In this document: positions 37,001 to 49,251 of the stretch, in pieces
How the letters are laid out: every line of letters begins with the position of its first letter
How positions within the stretch are numbered: position 1 is the stretch's first letter
Assembly: GCF_964204865.1 (NCBI RefSeq)
Contig: NC_135252.1
Location: forward strand, 9,259,383 to 9,323,382
Reading direction: 5' to 3'
DNA length: 64,000 bases
From: Styela clava
Taxonomy: Eukaryota; Chordata; Ascidiacea; Stolidobranchia; Styelidae
Notes under the pieces: model-generated
What the model was told of the DNA's origin: nothing
Database searches by the model: none
What the model saw: only the letters and a program-made list of their open reading frames with translations
Translations under genes and position numbers: made by a program

Positions 37001-40000
37001 TCGTTAACATAAGACCAATGAGGCAAAAAAACTATTTTGCTGGTTCAGAGGCATGAAAAAAACAAGCACAGCTATATTTAGTAGTTCGGAATGACTCTGC
37101 CCCCTTTTCCCCCTGTCTTAGTATATGAAACATATTCCGAGTAACAAATGTCATCAGGTAATACTTTTAGATTCTGAGATTCCATTCGACATATTTTTAC
37201 AGATATTGAGCACTAGATTAAAAAATCCATTTCATATAAAGATTTCACTTACTTTCTTCTGGCAGTGGAGGAGGACTATCAGCATCCGGTAGTGGGGGCA
37301 TGTTAACTGGCATAGGAAGTGGGGGATGCGACATTGGATATCGCATATTCATTGGATGCATGGCAGGCGTGTTGTTATATGAGAATGGTGGGAATGGGTA
37401 ACCTCTTGGAGGACGCATCCCCATTGACATTTGGTAAGGGTAAGATGGGGTTGGGAAAGACATTCTTGCCTGTTGAGATGTTGTAGGAAATACAGCCTGA
37501 TTTGGAGACATTGCACTGTTTTTTTGAAAATCGTTTTCAGGTTCTGGAACGTCACTTGTAGTTGTAGTTTCTTCATTCGTAACATCAGCTGAAATACTTT
37601 CTGGTTCCTGTGATTTGGTATTATCTGTCATCTGTGGTTGCGTAATATCATCATTATTTGGTTTGTTATTATCAGTTTTGGGTTCATTTTCCTTTTCACG
37701 ATGTTTTCTCAAACTTCTAGCAATCATTTCAAATGAAGTCAACGAAATTTCTTCTTTTTTCTTTTCCCTTTTCTTCTTTTTATGTTTACGTTGTTTCTTT
37801 TTGATATTATTTTCTTGTTGATTGTCATCAATACTTTCATTTTTTAGTTTTTCATTGTTATTTTTATCCTCTGTCAGCGGTGGCTGTGCAGGAAGTTTGA
37901 TGTTAATTTTTATCGTCTTCTTAGTAGATTGTAAATTAGCAGGAGTCCAGTCTTCTTCGCTTTCACTAGATTCAGTATCCTCCCTGGCGAGATCATATTG
38001 TTGAGCACGAAAAGATGGCAGGTTTTTTACTTCTTTTTTGGTCTGTAAATCTTGATGCATTTGTGCGTTATTATTCCTGTTATTTATCTGATCATCAGTA
38101 TTTTCTTTTTTTAAATTATCCAATATCTTTGTTTCCACTGAGTTACTCTTATCATTGAGTTTAGTGATATTATCTTCGGGCCAAATGCTGTCTAAATCTG
38201 CGTCAAAGTGTTGTTCTTCACTTTTCTCAATCTTAACTTCTGTAGAAGGTTCCATCTTAATCACTTTTGGCTTTGGTGTGAACTTTGGCATTTTTCCAAA
38301 ACCAACAGTTACTTTGTTTTCCATCTGTCCATGAACATCTGAACTTGACAAATTATTTTCTATTTCTTCCGGTTCCGTCTTTATGTTTATGCTTTCCCCT
38401 TTTTGTCGTTTCTTAAATTCTAACAATGACTTTGCCCTTTTTTCAAAAACATTTACAGATGCTTTACCATTTGTTGAAATAGTCTTATCAATACCAGAAG
38501 ACAACATTTTATCGATCTCATCTTCTTGAAATCCATTATCCAAGGTTTCTACAAAGAAATTAGTCATTTTAATCATCAAAAAGTTAATAAATTCAGTTGG
38601 ACCAGGGACTCGAGGGACTATAAAATCGAATGAATATAATAGTAACACAATAAATGGAGTAGTAAGTAATGAAACAAGTCATTCCATAGTTGCATGGCCA
38701 ACTTTTGGCATAGGCTTCTGAAAAATATAAGTTGAGAATTGAAACACGAAGTAACAAATAGGAAAACGATCAAAGACATCTATGTCTGGCACACAAGCAA
38801 AATACCTAAGTATTACAGAATCCTGGTGGGAAATAATCAGATGAAAATGAATATTACTGCAATGAGAAAAAAATTCAGTAATTCATGTTGTTCACCTTGG
38901 ATAGAATCGAATTGAATATCATTTTGATTTTCAGCTTTCATTTCAATACTTTTCTTTCCATTGTGCTTTGTATTCTTCATAGCTTTGTTTGGTTTCTGTG
39001 TTAAAACAAATTCCACATTGAATGTTATCTTCATGAAACAAAAAATGAACAAACATGATAAAAAACATTTTGGTAACTGTTTGGACAAATCAGAGTAAAT
39101 TTTAAATGCCCTCAGCAGAACTGAACATGAAAATTTATTTATAATATTTTTATTATTTATTAGTATTTTTGTAAATGAACTAAATCCCAAATAGTTGTGG
39201 AAAAAACTAGTTTAAAAGTTTTTTTTGTTGCCGCCAACTCCTCCAGAAATATTCATTATCCATTACATTTACCATGGAATTTTTGATTGGAGATTTCTCT
39301 TCTACATTGTCTTCTTCTTCTTCCCCAAATTCTAACGGAGGTTGCCACAACAACTGTTCTGCCTTCAATTTCTTCTGTTTTTTTACTTTTTCAGCTTTAC
39401 GTACACTTGCAGCCGTCATAACAGCCTTAGGTTTATCTTCTTTCTAAAAAATGAAAATCATTTTCTAAACTTGTAAAGTTTGTTATTTGTGAGTAGTAAC
39501 CCATATTTAACTTATTATTAAAGCTAGTGGTTAGAGCGCTGGACCTAACAATGTCAACATAACAGATTAAATAAATATCCAGAGTTCAATCCTCATGCCC
39601 ACCACCTGGTTGCGTGTATCAGGCGTTGGTAGGCAAAGCCGAAACAGAAAGTGTGTCTCACCAATACTAACTAGCAACTCCTCATTTATCAAGGACTGCT
39701 TTTACAAAGCCTTGTTCAGCCCTGAGTTTTGTCTGAAAGTACACTACTCAGAAAAAAAAAATTAAAAAACACAATTTATGTTATAAATAAATTTGGAATA
39801 TATTGAAAAATCAGGCATTATACCGATTATTATACCAAACAATTGATATTCAATTTAAGATAATTTTGTTTATTCCTATGCAGCATTCATACTTAACAAT
39901 AACACTGTCGTAGATATGCAACATACTACTCATATAGCTATAAAAGCAATACCAACCTTTGATTTGTTCATTTTATTCTTTAATCTACTTTTTTCAGAAT

Positions 40001-43000
40001 AGGGATCATATTCAGCAGATGATGAATTGTTCTGAACTTTTCCTGTTAAATATAATACTTGTGAATTGTGATTACTTATTAAGCATGTTACTCAGCAAGA
40101 ATTCTATAGTTACAAAATACATAAAACCCGGTAAAAAAGAAAATGACAAAAATAATATGAGGATACTTAATCTACAACCAAACTGAAATAGACCATGGTA
40201 TAATTGTTCAAAGCCAAAGCCTCGGCCAAAAATATAAGTTTAACAATGAAACCTTCAAATTACAGACTATATCTACAATAAACTATTTTTAACTTTTGTT
40301 TTAAGCTAAATTTGGAGAGTTGATTTAACATCGCAACATCCTTCGATAACTATAAAATACCTGCAGTTTTTTCCTTCAAATTTTTGTCTTCAGTATTCTT
40401 TTGTACTTTTACTTTATTCACATTAACAGTAGAAATTTTCGTATTGGAGCCATTTTTGTTGGGCGAAAACTTTGTTTTCTTTCTTGATGAAGATGAAGTG
40501 TTTGAACGAGAAGATCGCGAAGTTGAAGATGAGCGAGAAGAAGAATGACTTGCACTTCGACTTGATCTTGAGCTGCTTCTGTTAAATATAATTCATATAT
40601 TAAGTATATTCCCGAAAAATTATCTTGTAGTAATTGATTGATTGACATTGCCAATTGCATATGAATTGTGGTAAATAAAAGTAAATACAAAATATGAAAC
40701 AATAAAAGCATTACAAAACAAACACAATTGCCTGTGTTTATCAACAATTGATTGTTACAAAACATTAGTGATTGAAAATAGCATCGTTGGGTCGAAATAA
40801 AAAGTTGAGTGTATACACAGACCACTAGTGGTACATATACTTGGTCCTGCTCCGAAGCTTGATCACCCTAGGCTAGTAAGATAAAATTCTTGAGAAATGT
40901 GCTTGGAGAAACTATTTTGGCAGCAATCAAAAAAATGGGGTTGAATTGAAAACAAATTCTTCACCTTACACACATGGCACAGAAGCCAATAAATAGTTCC
41001 TGATGCACAGGATTAGTATTGTATAGAAAGTCATAATTGACCAGCAGGTGCACAAATATTCTTGAAAAAATCTTCCTGCCAATTTTAGATATCCTATATA
41101 GCATATAGCAGACCACAATTTCTTTCAATCTCCACCCTATACATATCAATTTATACATCATACCTTGAAGTTGAACTTCTTCTCCCAGAAGATTTTGAAG
41201 ATGCTCTATGTAATCTTCCTCTTCTCTTGGGTGATCTGATGACAACAAAATATATTGATAAGAATGCACACCCTCCTACCAAATTTACGCTTACACTCCA
41301 CAAAATAGACTTTCCGCAGGCAGCCGCTAAGCTAAGCTAATGTCAGTTTATTCTGAAATATGTATGGCGACAGAACTTTGAATAAGGAATTGTAAATTCT
41401 AAACATATGCTGCTACAACATCATGGTTGCAATGCTTGAGTCTATATTGCCTTAGAGCTGGCACAACATTTTATATTCCTTACCTCCACGTCACTAGTCT
41501 GGTCAAAAATACGCAAATATTGTACTTTACTGACCATACACTAGGTCAGAAATGACGAACTACTGACCCACGAGTCACAAAGATACAATTGACATAAAGG
41601 ATAAAGATACAATTGATTTGCTCATTACTCGCAACTGGTTTTGTAACAGCCTGTTGAAGGTGCATTACAAAAGGGGTCGCAGCAGAATGTTTTGGGGGGT
41701 ATACAAAAGCTAGATGCTACACTGCTGTTTGATTCTTCCAGCATACAATGCCGTTTGGAGAAAAAAAAATTTTATTGTCTTACTTAAATGACCACAGAAA
41801 TGGAAAAAGCGAAGCAGCAGAATTTTAGTGACAAATAGGCTGAATTTATATGACTTGGGAGCCAATTTAAAAATAATAATTCTCTCATTTGAATAATTCT
41901 CACTCTATGAAACCATGAAAAGATATTTTTTGGGTATGCATGTGAATCCGTGTTTTTTTTTTATACATGTACATGAACTTCATAAAGTCGAGTACCATGA
42001 ATCGCCAAATATGTGTGCTACATGTCATGTGCAAAGCTCAAAACTACATATGCTAAGACTTGTTGAAAAGTTGCAACTTTTCTCTATACCTGCACTAGGT
42101 ATTACCAACCTTGATCGCGAGTGGGAACTAGTCCGAGAGGATGAGTTTCTTCTTCTTGAGTGTCTTGACCGTGAATTCGATCTAGTGTAACTTCTTCGTC
42201 TATCCCGAGAGTAATCCTGACGTCTGTATCGCTCACCAGATCTAGAATTATCAGAGATTTTTTCACTTAAAAATTAAATATAAATTAAATATTTATTCAT
42301 ATGAAAATACATATTAAAATCTTTCCAACAAATTTTGCGTTCAGGAATTGTTGTACCAAACCATGTTACTTGCGAATTAAAGATCTTAGGTAAGTTCAAA
42401 CCCCATGCCCACCACTTCACCCAGGGTGTAGAACAGGGGTGGGCAGGGTTTTTGGAGCAGGGGCCAAAAATATTGCCCATCTAGACTGGCAGGCAATGTA
42501 AGTGTGACGAAAAAAGTTACATTTTATGAACAGAATGCTCAACATTATGGCAAGAATTCTTAAACTACAAACAAACAAAAAACGTTGAAAGAGCATTATG
42601 GGGATGTTACCAAAACTTTGTCGGCACTAAATTGAAGCTCTAGGCTGCGGGTGAAAAAGAAAGTGGCATGAGGAGCATGAGCGATTTATGGCAACATCAG
42701 ATGGGCTGGATTGAATCATCCAACATGCAGGATTCTGGCCGTGTGCTGTAGTTTGCCCATGTCAGGATGTTTGTACAGAGCCTAATTTGGAATGAAGGTG
42801 TGGAGACGTCACATTATAATAGGAGAGAAATCCCACCTGCTTCTTGATCTAGATCTGGACGATGAGTATCTACGAGATCGAGATCTGTGTCTCAATTTCC
42901 CACTCAATGAACTACTTGCTTTATGATAACCAATAGCAGCAAGTTCAGCTTCTGCTTTTAAAAGAACGTTACGAGCTTGCTCGAATAATCTTGCTGAGGA

Positions 43001-46000
43001 TTGCCTTGATGATTTGTTAATTTTCTTTGATGATGAAGGCTTTTCTATCCTCCCAGATTTTCTGTACCATAAATTTAAATAAAATGTAACAATAATCTTG
43101 TATATAAAATAACAAAAAACAAAATATCACAACTGTAACCTAGACTTATTAATTAAACGAAAGCTTTATGATGCTCTGTTTTCAACTTTTTAAACATACC
43201 GGTAATAATTTTCAAGTACCCATACTAACAATGAATTATTAATTTCACAACTAGTCCTGCAATCACATTACTAAAGACGAAATTATTTTTGAATTCTAAA
43301 AAAAAACAAATGTTATTTACCTGGTTACAGATGGTGATGATTTTACAGAACTATTTTCAGAAATCCTTCTTTTCTTTGATACCCGGCTTGAAGCTTGAAA
43401 AGAAATCATATTATCAAACCACCAGGTTCTGTTTGTGGCAGCATAGCAACAATTTTCAGTATTAGAATCAGGCTAAGATTATTGTGAAATTTTAGTAATG
43501 TTTTCTACTTAGGACCAGCTATATTTTGATCCATTAGAATTTAGTATAGATTTCACGTATTACCAATATATATGAATATATATAGCCTAAATAGAAATGG
43601 GCTCAGTCTATGAGAAAATTTTAACTCATTTTTTTTTTCAGTTTCTGTTGAGGAATCAAACACTAAAACAACTTCCCAAATTGAATAAACATTTCATTGA
43701 AAATTATTTAAAATTTTAGAAAAAATTGAAATACAAAGATATATAATAGTATTATAAGTTAACAAGTAAATTCTAATATTTTTCATCACAAATATTGCTC
43801 CATTAGGACTTACATAGTAAATTTGAGAAAAGCGTTTATAGAATGCATTATGAATGGCATATTTTCAATTATTAAGTAAATTATTCGATCATCTCTGTTT
43901 GACATCTTCCACTTACTTGCTTCATGCCAAGCTCTGTCATTGACATCAGAATCACTCTCATGTCTGGTACGAATATTTTTCAATTTTTTCTTGTTCTCCC
44001 TTTTTAATTCACGTCTCTTTCCTTTCAACAATTTGTCAGCACCGAGAACACCAGTTACTGGTTGTTTAGGTGAAGCAGTTTGTATCTTAATATGGTCAGG
44101 AGGTTCGGGAAGCTCTGTGTTGGTCACTGGAGGCAAAAAATATTTGATACAACAAAAATGAAGCTAAAATGTATCATTCAAATAGCAGACCTTTATGAAA
44201 GCAAGAATTGCTTATTTATATTTTAATTTTGCTAAAATTTCCTGTTTATATTGATAGTTTCTATATCAATATTATCTTTACCTAGTATATTGTTGGAAAG
44301 ACACTTAAAAAAAAATCATTTATATAGTGGAAAATAAATATGTGAGTAATATGAGACTCAGATCTGTGGAATGTGGGGTAATTTGCACACATTTTAACAG
44401 TGAATCCAAATTGATCGAAATTTTGATTTTGACGGTTCCTAACTTTAAAACCAAATTTTGATCACAAAAACTTTGCCATACTGAGGTCTTCTTAATTGGA
44501 CTGCCGACAATGCCTAATAAACTTAGTGCTTAATGCGTCAGAAAATTTGACTGGGACCACCACATTTTGAAGTCCGATATTTTGACTTCAAGTTGGAACA
44601 GACTCCTGAATGTTAGAAGATATGGTCCGACACCACGATCAATACAAACCATGCCAAACTCAAACCCTGACTCAAAGTCTTGTTCTATTGATAATTTATT
44701 TGACTGAGATTTATTTTTTGATTTTCACAATATTAATTACTTTCTGTCCGCTTCTTACTGCTAAATACTTATCGATTTTAATCGGTAAGTATGTTGATAG
44801 GTATTTGTCTGTCCGTTTGTCTGTTAGATGCACGCGATATCTCACGAAAGCGAGATTGAATCTGTTCCAGATTTTGCATGTGCATTCATCATATTTCGTA
44901 CCAGAAGCCTATTGATTTTGGATGAATTATGACGTATAATTAGCGAGTTATTAATTAATTAGTGATGGGACACAAGGTGTCACTATGGAGTAAGAATGCT
45001 GTTTTGGGGGATCCCCTAACTTTCGATCGATAAGTTTCGGTTTCTGACCGATATTCTCGTTTTATTCTTTTTAATATCTAAAAGTAAATTCACATTGCAC
45101 TTTCCGGTATATAGAAAACACTAGTATCAAGATCACTATAAAAAAATACCATTATTTGCAGAATCATCTTCATCTGTACTGTCCCACTTGCTTTTAACAA
45201 CTCCTCTTTCAGCTGAGTATTTAGGTGAATTTTGGTTAGCCTCAGGTTCAGGTTGTTCCACTACTGAATTAGTTGTTTCATGTGCCTGTAGATTTAATGA
45301 AACCTATCTCTTTAAAATTCCGACAATTGTCGAATAAACATTCTTTCAGTCGCTATAAAATCTGTTTCTTAGTGGTTTATGATGCATTTTGCACATTTTA
45401 GTAAGGTTTCCAACAGTCTAATATATGCGAATACCAAAAGTAATTCAACTGTTTTGAGTTACCAAAACGAAAAATTATGTTACCATAAGCGTCAGAAAAA
45501 CTGTGAACAGTTGGGAGATTTGATTAAGCTGTAGATAACTTGGAAAGCATTAGTATCTGAAATCAAGGATAGCAACGAAAAGTTATTTATTTTGGCCAGT
45601 TTTATGCTACTGTTCATTAAAAATTTTGGTTTGGACTGTTGATGGGCGATAGATGCATTTTTCATTTTTGGTATTTAACTTTGCTTCTGCCTTAGTTTTC
45701 AAGGTTGGTATTTGGATAACTAGTAGATCAACAATAATCAAGTACAGCTAATTCGTCAGATCATCAAGATAATTCCAAATAGCATAACATTAGACGAACA
45801 ATCATATCAGAGCAGTTTTCCACATTTTTTTGTCAAGAAGTAAAAATTTACAATGCATATAGAATAAGCTTAGTAAAGCCACATTCAAAAATACAAAAAC
45901 AGCATAAAACTGTTTGTAAAGTAACCACTTGAGTTGACTTCAGAATTACTATTACCTAGGGATGGGCAATGTAGAATAATTTACTATTCTAGAATATTCT

Positions 46001-49000
46001 AGAATAGTTAAATCGAATCCAGAATACCGAATCCTATTCTATTTTCATACTCATTCAAATAGTGGGAATTTCTACATTGCTGGATTTAGATGGTAAAAAA
46101 TTGCAAATGTATTACTTACTATAAATGTATTATCTATTTGGAAATGTCCTGAACATTGGATTTCATTTGATACTAAACAGGCAGTTCCCAGGACAATAAA
46201 ATTTAGGAATATTACAATATTTTTTGCCTTCAATTGTTCCAAAGGTATGTAATCCCTAAATACTAATAAATACTGATATGCTAAATTAAGACACGCTTTA
46301 CACACTTTAATAGTAAGCGGTTAGATACAAAATAGACATGAAACGGCGTTAAATCATTATTAATGTAAGTCTGCCGAGTATACTAAAACAAACCCGCTGA
46401 GAACCAGCGTGTGGCCACTGCAACCTATGCGCCGTTGTAAAATATTAAATTTAACCACTATCAATTAAAATCAACCTTTTATTCTGTGAGAGCAACGCGT
46501 AAAACCAAGTTCCCGTAAACGCGATTTCGTACTTAGTTATTAGGTAATAACATCTGAAGACGAACTCATTTTTCTATGGTTATCGTTACATATCATTATC
46601 TATCCAGACTTGGCCTTACTCAAATTCAATACGTCACTATCTTCGCCAGATGCGACAACTTTTCAAAATTCATCGGCGACTAAAATACTACAGACTTCCA
46701 ATCAAACGTGCGTCCATCTTAAACGATAGAAATGTTATCATTAATCATTATCTACCCAGACTTAGCCCTACTCAAATTCAATACGTCACTATCTTAGCCA
46801 GATTCGGCAACTTTTTTCAAAATTTATCGGCGACTAAAATACAACAGACACTCAATCAAACGTGCGTCTATCTTGAACGATAGAAACGGACCGAAAAATA
46901 TATAATCTTTTGAGAGTGAAATTTAAATGTGAGAGTTGTTCGCGTTTTGCGATATAACTTTGTATTTCGGAAAATGGTATAATAAAATTATTAGTGAATA
47001 ATAATATAAATTGATAAATTGATCTAAATTAATGGCGAGTAATGTTATAACATTTAACGCCTGGCTTTTGGTTTACGTGCATCATTTTTTTGGGAAAACT
47101 CGTAGGTCGCGAAAAATCATTTAATTGTGAGGCTATATTACCGACTTCTTGTCCTGAATATGCCGATTGAAATTACAGTGTTTGATGTTTACCGATTTAC
47201 GGTTCTTTGCGAGCAGACGCAAGTTTAATTAAACGAGAGAGATTTCCACGCGAGAAAAACGCTCGTCTATATTTGATAAATTAGAAACCCGAAATACAAA
47301 AATTGACGCTTGGCGCCAGAGAGGCGGAAACCGAATCCTGTTATCGGATCCCGTTGGATTCGAATACTTTGGGATTCGAATCCTCCGGATTCGGTATTCT
47401 ATATTGCCCATCCCTACTATTACCTCAACTGATTCTGTCTCATCTTTTTCTGGTTGTTGTAAAGTTTTGGATTTTCTATTGTACGATTCTTTTGATTTCT
47501 TTGATTTTTTCCTACGTCTTGAACTATTAGACTTTGTAGATCTTCGCCTTTTAGGAAAGAAAAATAATCAAATTTCTCATTTACTGTTATTGTTGTGTAC
47601 GTATTATATAAATTATATATATTGAGCTTGATATGACTATAGTTGGAGTAGGAATTGGAAGTGAGAGAAATTATTTATGTGATGACATTTCCGAAGTATA
47701 CAAGCAGTTTCGATTCAAGATTCCAAATTATTAGATTAGTAAATTAGATTTTATCACCTACTGTACCTCTGTATATGACAAATTGTTGACAGATATCGAT
47801 AATAAAGCTCTATTGATATTACTCACATAAAACCTTTCTGACTAATTATGTAACGAGTATATATAGTTTGGAATACTATAATACAATTTTTATGCAAGCA
47901 TATTAAAAAAATAACAAAAGAAACCTTTTTCTCTTTGACTTGTCATTGTACCCTGGTGGCAAAGCAGGTCCTTCAATGGTCAGACTAAAAATTTAAATAG
48001 TAAGGTGAATAATGAGAACATAAACAAGAGAGCAAATGAATAAACACAAAGTTCATTTTCATAGCATTCAAATGCTTTAAATCAAAATTTATATATAGGT
48101 TCAAGCAGGTCATGTTGGGACTATAAGGTGGTAGCTGAAGACTGGGTTTGAATAAAATAACACTGAATTTATACTAGACGGATTTTAAATCAGACTTATA
48201 TTTTTTAAGCAGTTTCAATGCAATTATTATCATTTCCACTCCACAGTAGAAGGCAGATGCAATAATAGGGACATACTCTAATTCCTTCGATTGTGCGCCA
48301 TTTTTTCGTGGCTTTTTCTCTTCCCGCAGTTCGCCTTCTTCATATCTAAAATAAATATATAAATATTCAACAATTATAGATGTAACATCACAAAAAAAAG
48401 TTACATCCTCAAGATATTTTAAAGAGATATAACTAGGATAGAATTCAAGATAAAAGATCTTGGGTTCAAAAGTCTGATATTTCATCTGGATATAAGGCGA
48501 ATAACAGTCGCCACTTACTAATATGGGTCAAATCGTTTACGTTTTATTCCAGAACCAAACTGTATTTCTTAACATAAAGATGATTCAAATCATATATAGT
48601 TTCTCTGATATTCAAATCCTTCGACTAGTCCAATTACTTACTCTTTGCTATCATTCAGATGGTCATCAGGATTAGACCATTCTCCCTCACTCAAGCTATC
48701 TCTTCGTTTCCTGGTTTTTGAATCGTCATCACTTGCCCATGGTGAAGTCACCCTGTTAAATAGTAAACAAAAGCACACAAGAGTTAAATAAACCATAATA
48801 ACAGTTTTTCTCAGGATGACATCAAAACATAATAACTCATATAGAAAAAAATGTAACTGGATACGCAACAACCAAACTGAATAAATCAAAACTAAAAAGT
48901 GAACACCAAAGATAAGGGAAACTTAAAGAAAATTGTGATGTTAGTGAATTGAAAAATAGTGTGATTGTGTATCATACTAACCTGATGAAGCTTAAGCCAT

Positions 49001-49251
49001 ACATTGTGACATAGATTAGCAACATGCAGAAAAAAATAACACGAAACAAGGCATGCAACCCAAAACAAAGTGTATTACATTGATAAGCAGTCATCAACGA
49101 ATACCCTATGTATTATTTGTGTATGTAATCAAAGCATTGATGGCAACTGGTCTCATTAGAAAATCAACTATTGTCTAAGCTTGTTCAAGCACCAATTTAT
49201 GGCTGACAAATATTACTAATAATCTTACCCTATGGTCGCTGATGACAACAT
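34055..49251 (-). CDS. NKTR-like RS-rich protein, downstream half of the cyclophilin locus
   Basis: 24 exons splice in one frame from 49251 to the TGA at 34055-34057, giving about 1231 residues. Exons: 49229-49251, 48642-48752, 48277-48345, 47925-47984, 47424-47547, 45150-45285, 43917-44126, 43321-43393, 42837-43061, 42110-42241, 41164-41235, 40361-40578, 39957-40042, 39273-39443, 38896-38995, 37253-38548, 36781-36813, 36342-36438, 35988-36149, 35428-35493, 34874-34933, 34526-34591, 34239-34283, 34055-34115. Key match: WQPPLEFGEEEE near residue 546, as in vertebrate NKTR, and an RS tail with SSSYDSYYSR and [18 protein letters not shown] that resembles the NKTR C-terminus. Exon 37253-38548 holds SUMO-type sites (IKTE, IKME, VKIE) and a Pro/Met-rich segment. 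It has no cyclophilin domain. The first exon (MLSSATIG) is tentative: the frame needs an upstream exon of this phase, which could instead come from the gene at 52636-59804. Likely a nuclear speckle/splicing protein. Confidence 0.72.
39525..39775 (+). repeat. tRNA-derived SINE
   Basis: Lies in an NKTR-like intron. It begins with a tRNA-like A box (GGTTAGAGCGCTGGAC), has a degenerate B box (AGTTCAATCCT) about 45 nt later, an unrelated body, and ends in an A-rich tail (about 39751-39775). This is a pol III SINE layout, not a functional tRNA. Confidence 0.7.
42355..42433 (+). repeat. SINE fragment
   Basis: Shares the block GTTCAAACCCCATGCCCACCA with the B-box region of the SINE at 39525-39775 (GTTCAATCCTCATGCCCACCA). 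It is truncated and directly followed by a hAT-like element. Confidence 0.6.
42434..42768. mobile_element. Degenerate hAT-like element
   Basis: The left end CAGGGGTGGGCAGGG and the right-end block GTAGTTTGCCCATGTC resemble hAT (Charlie-type) termini that read CAGGGGTGGGCAAACTAC. Ends are diverged and no clean 8-bp duplication was found, so the right boundary is approximate. It lies within an intron of the NKTR-like gene. Confidence 0.5.
44767..45035. mobile_element. Possible MITE with 10-bp inverted ends
   Basis: ACTTATCGAT at 44767-44776 and its exact reverse complement at 45026-45035 bound 269 bp. The interior contains a TCTGTCCGTTTGTCTG run and GCGATATCTCACGAAAGCGAGATTG. It sits in an NKTR-like intron. 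No target duplication was confirmed. Confidence 0.5.
45957..47416. mobile_element. hAT-type DNA transposon, non-autonomous, at a splice donor
   Basis: A 1460-bp element bounded by TAGGGATGGGCAAT and its reverse complement ATTGCCCATCCCTA, flanked by identical 8-bp direct repeats CTATTACC (45949-45956 and 47417-47424). Subterminal inverted blocks AGAATACCGAATCC and GGATTCGGTATTCT extend the symmetry. An 8-bp duplication identifies the hAT superfamily. No transposase frame is visible; the interior holds a two-copy tandem repeat. The right-hand target duplication coincides with the exon end and 5' splice site of the NKTR-like exon 47424-47547. Confidence 0.9.
46594..46890. repeat. Tandem duplication inside the hAT element
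   Basis: Two copies of about 145-150 bp with a 152-bp period. Both contain CTTACTCAAATTC/CCTACTCAAATTC, AATACGTCACTATCTT, ATCGGCGACTAAAATAC and CAATCAAACGTGCGTC. They differ at scattered positions. Confidence 0.85.

Noticed and set aside
39525-39600. tRNA gene
   Set aside because: A and B box-like motifs are present, but no cloverleaf or acceptor stem forms and an A-rich tail follows; this is a SINE.
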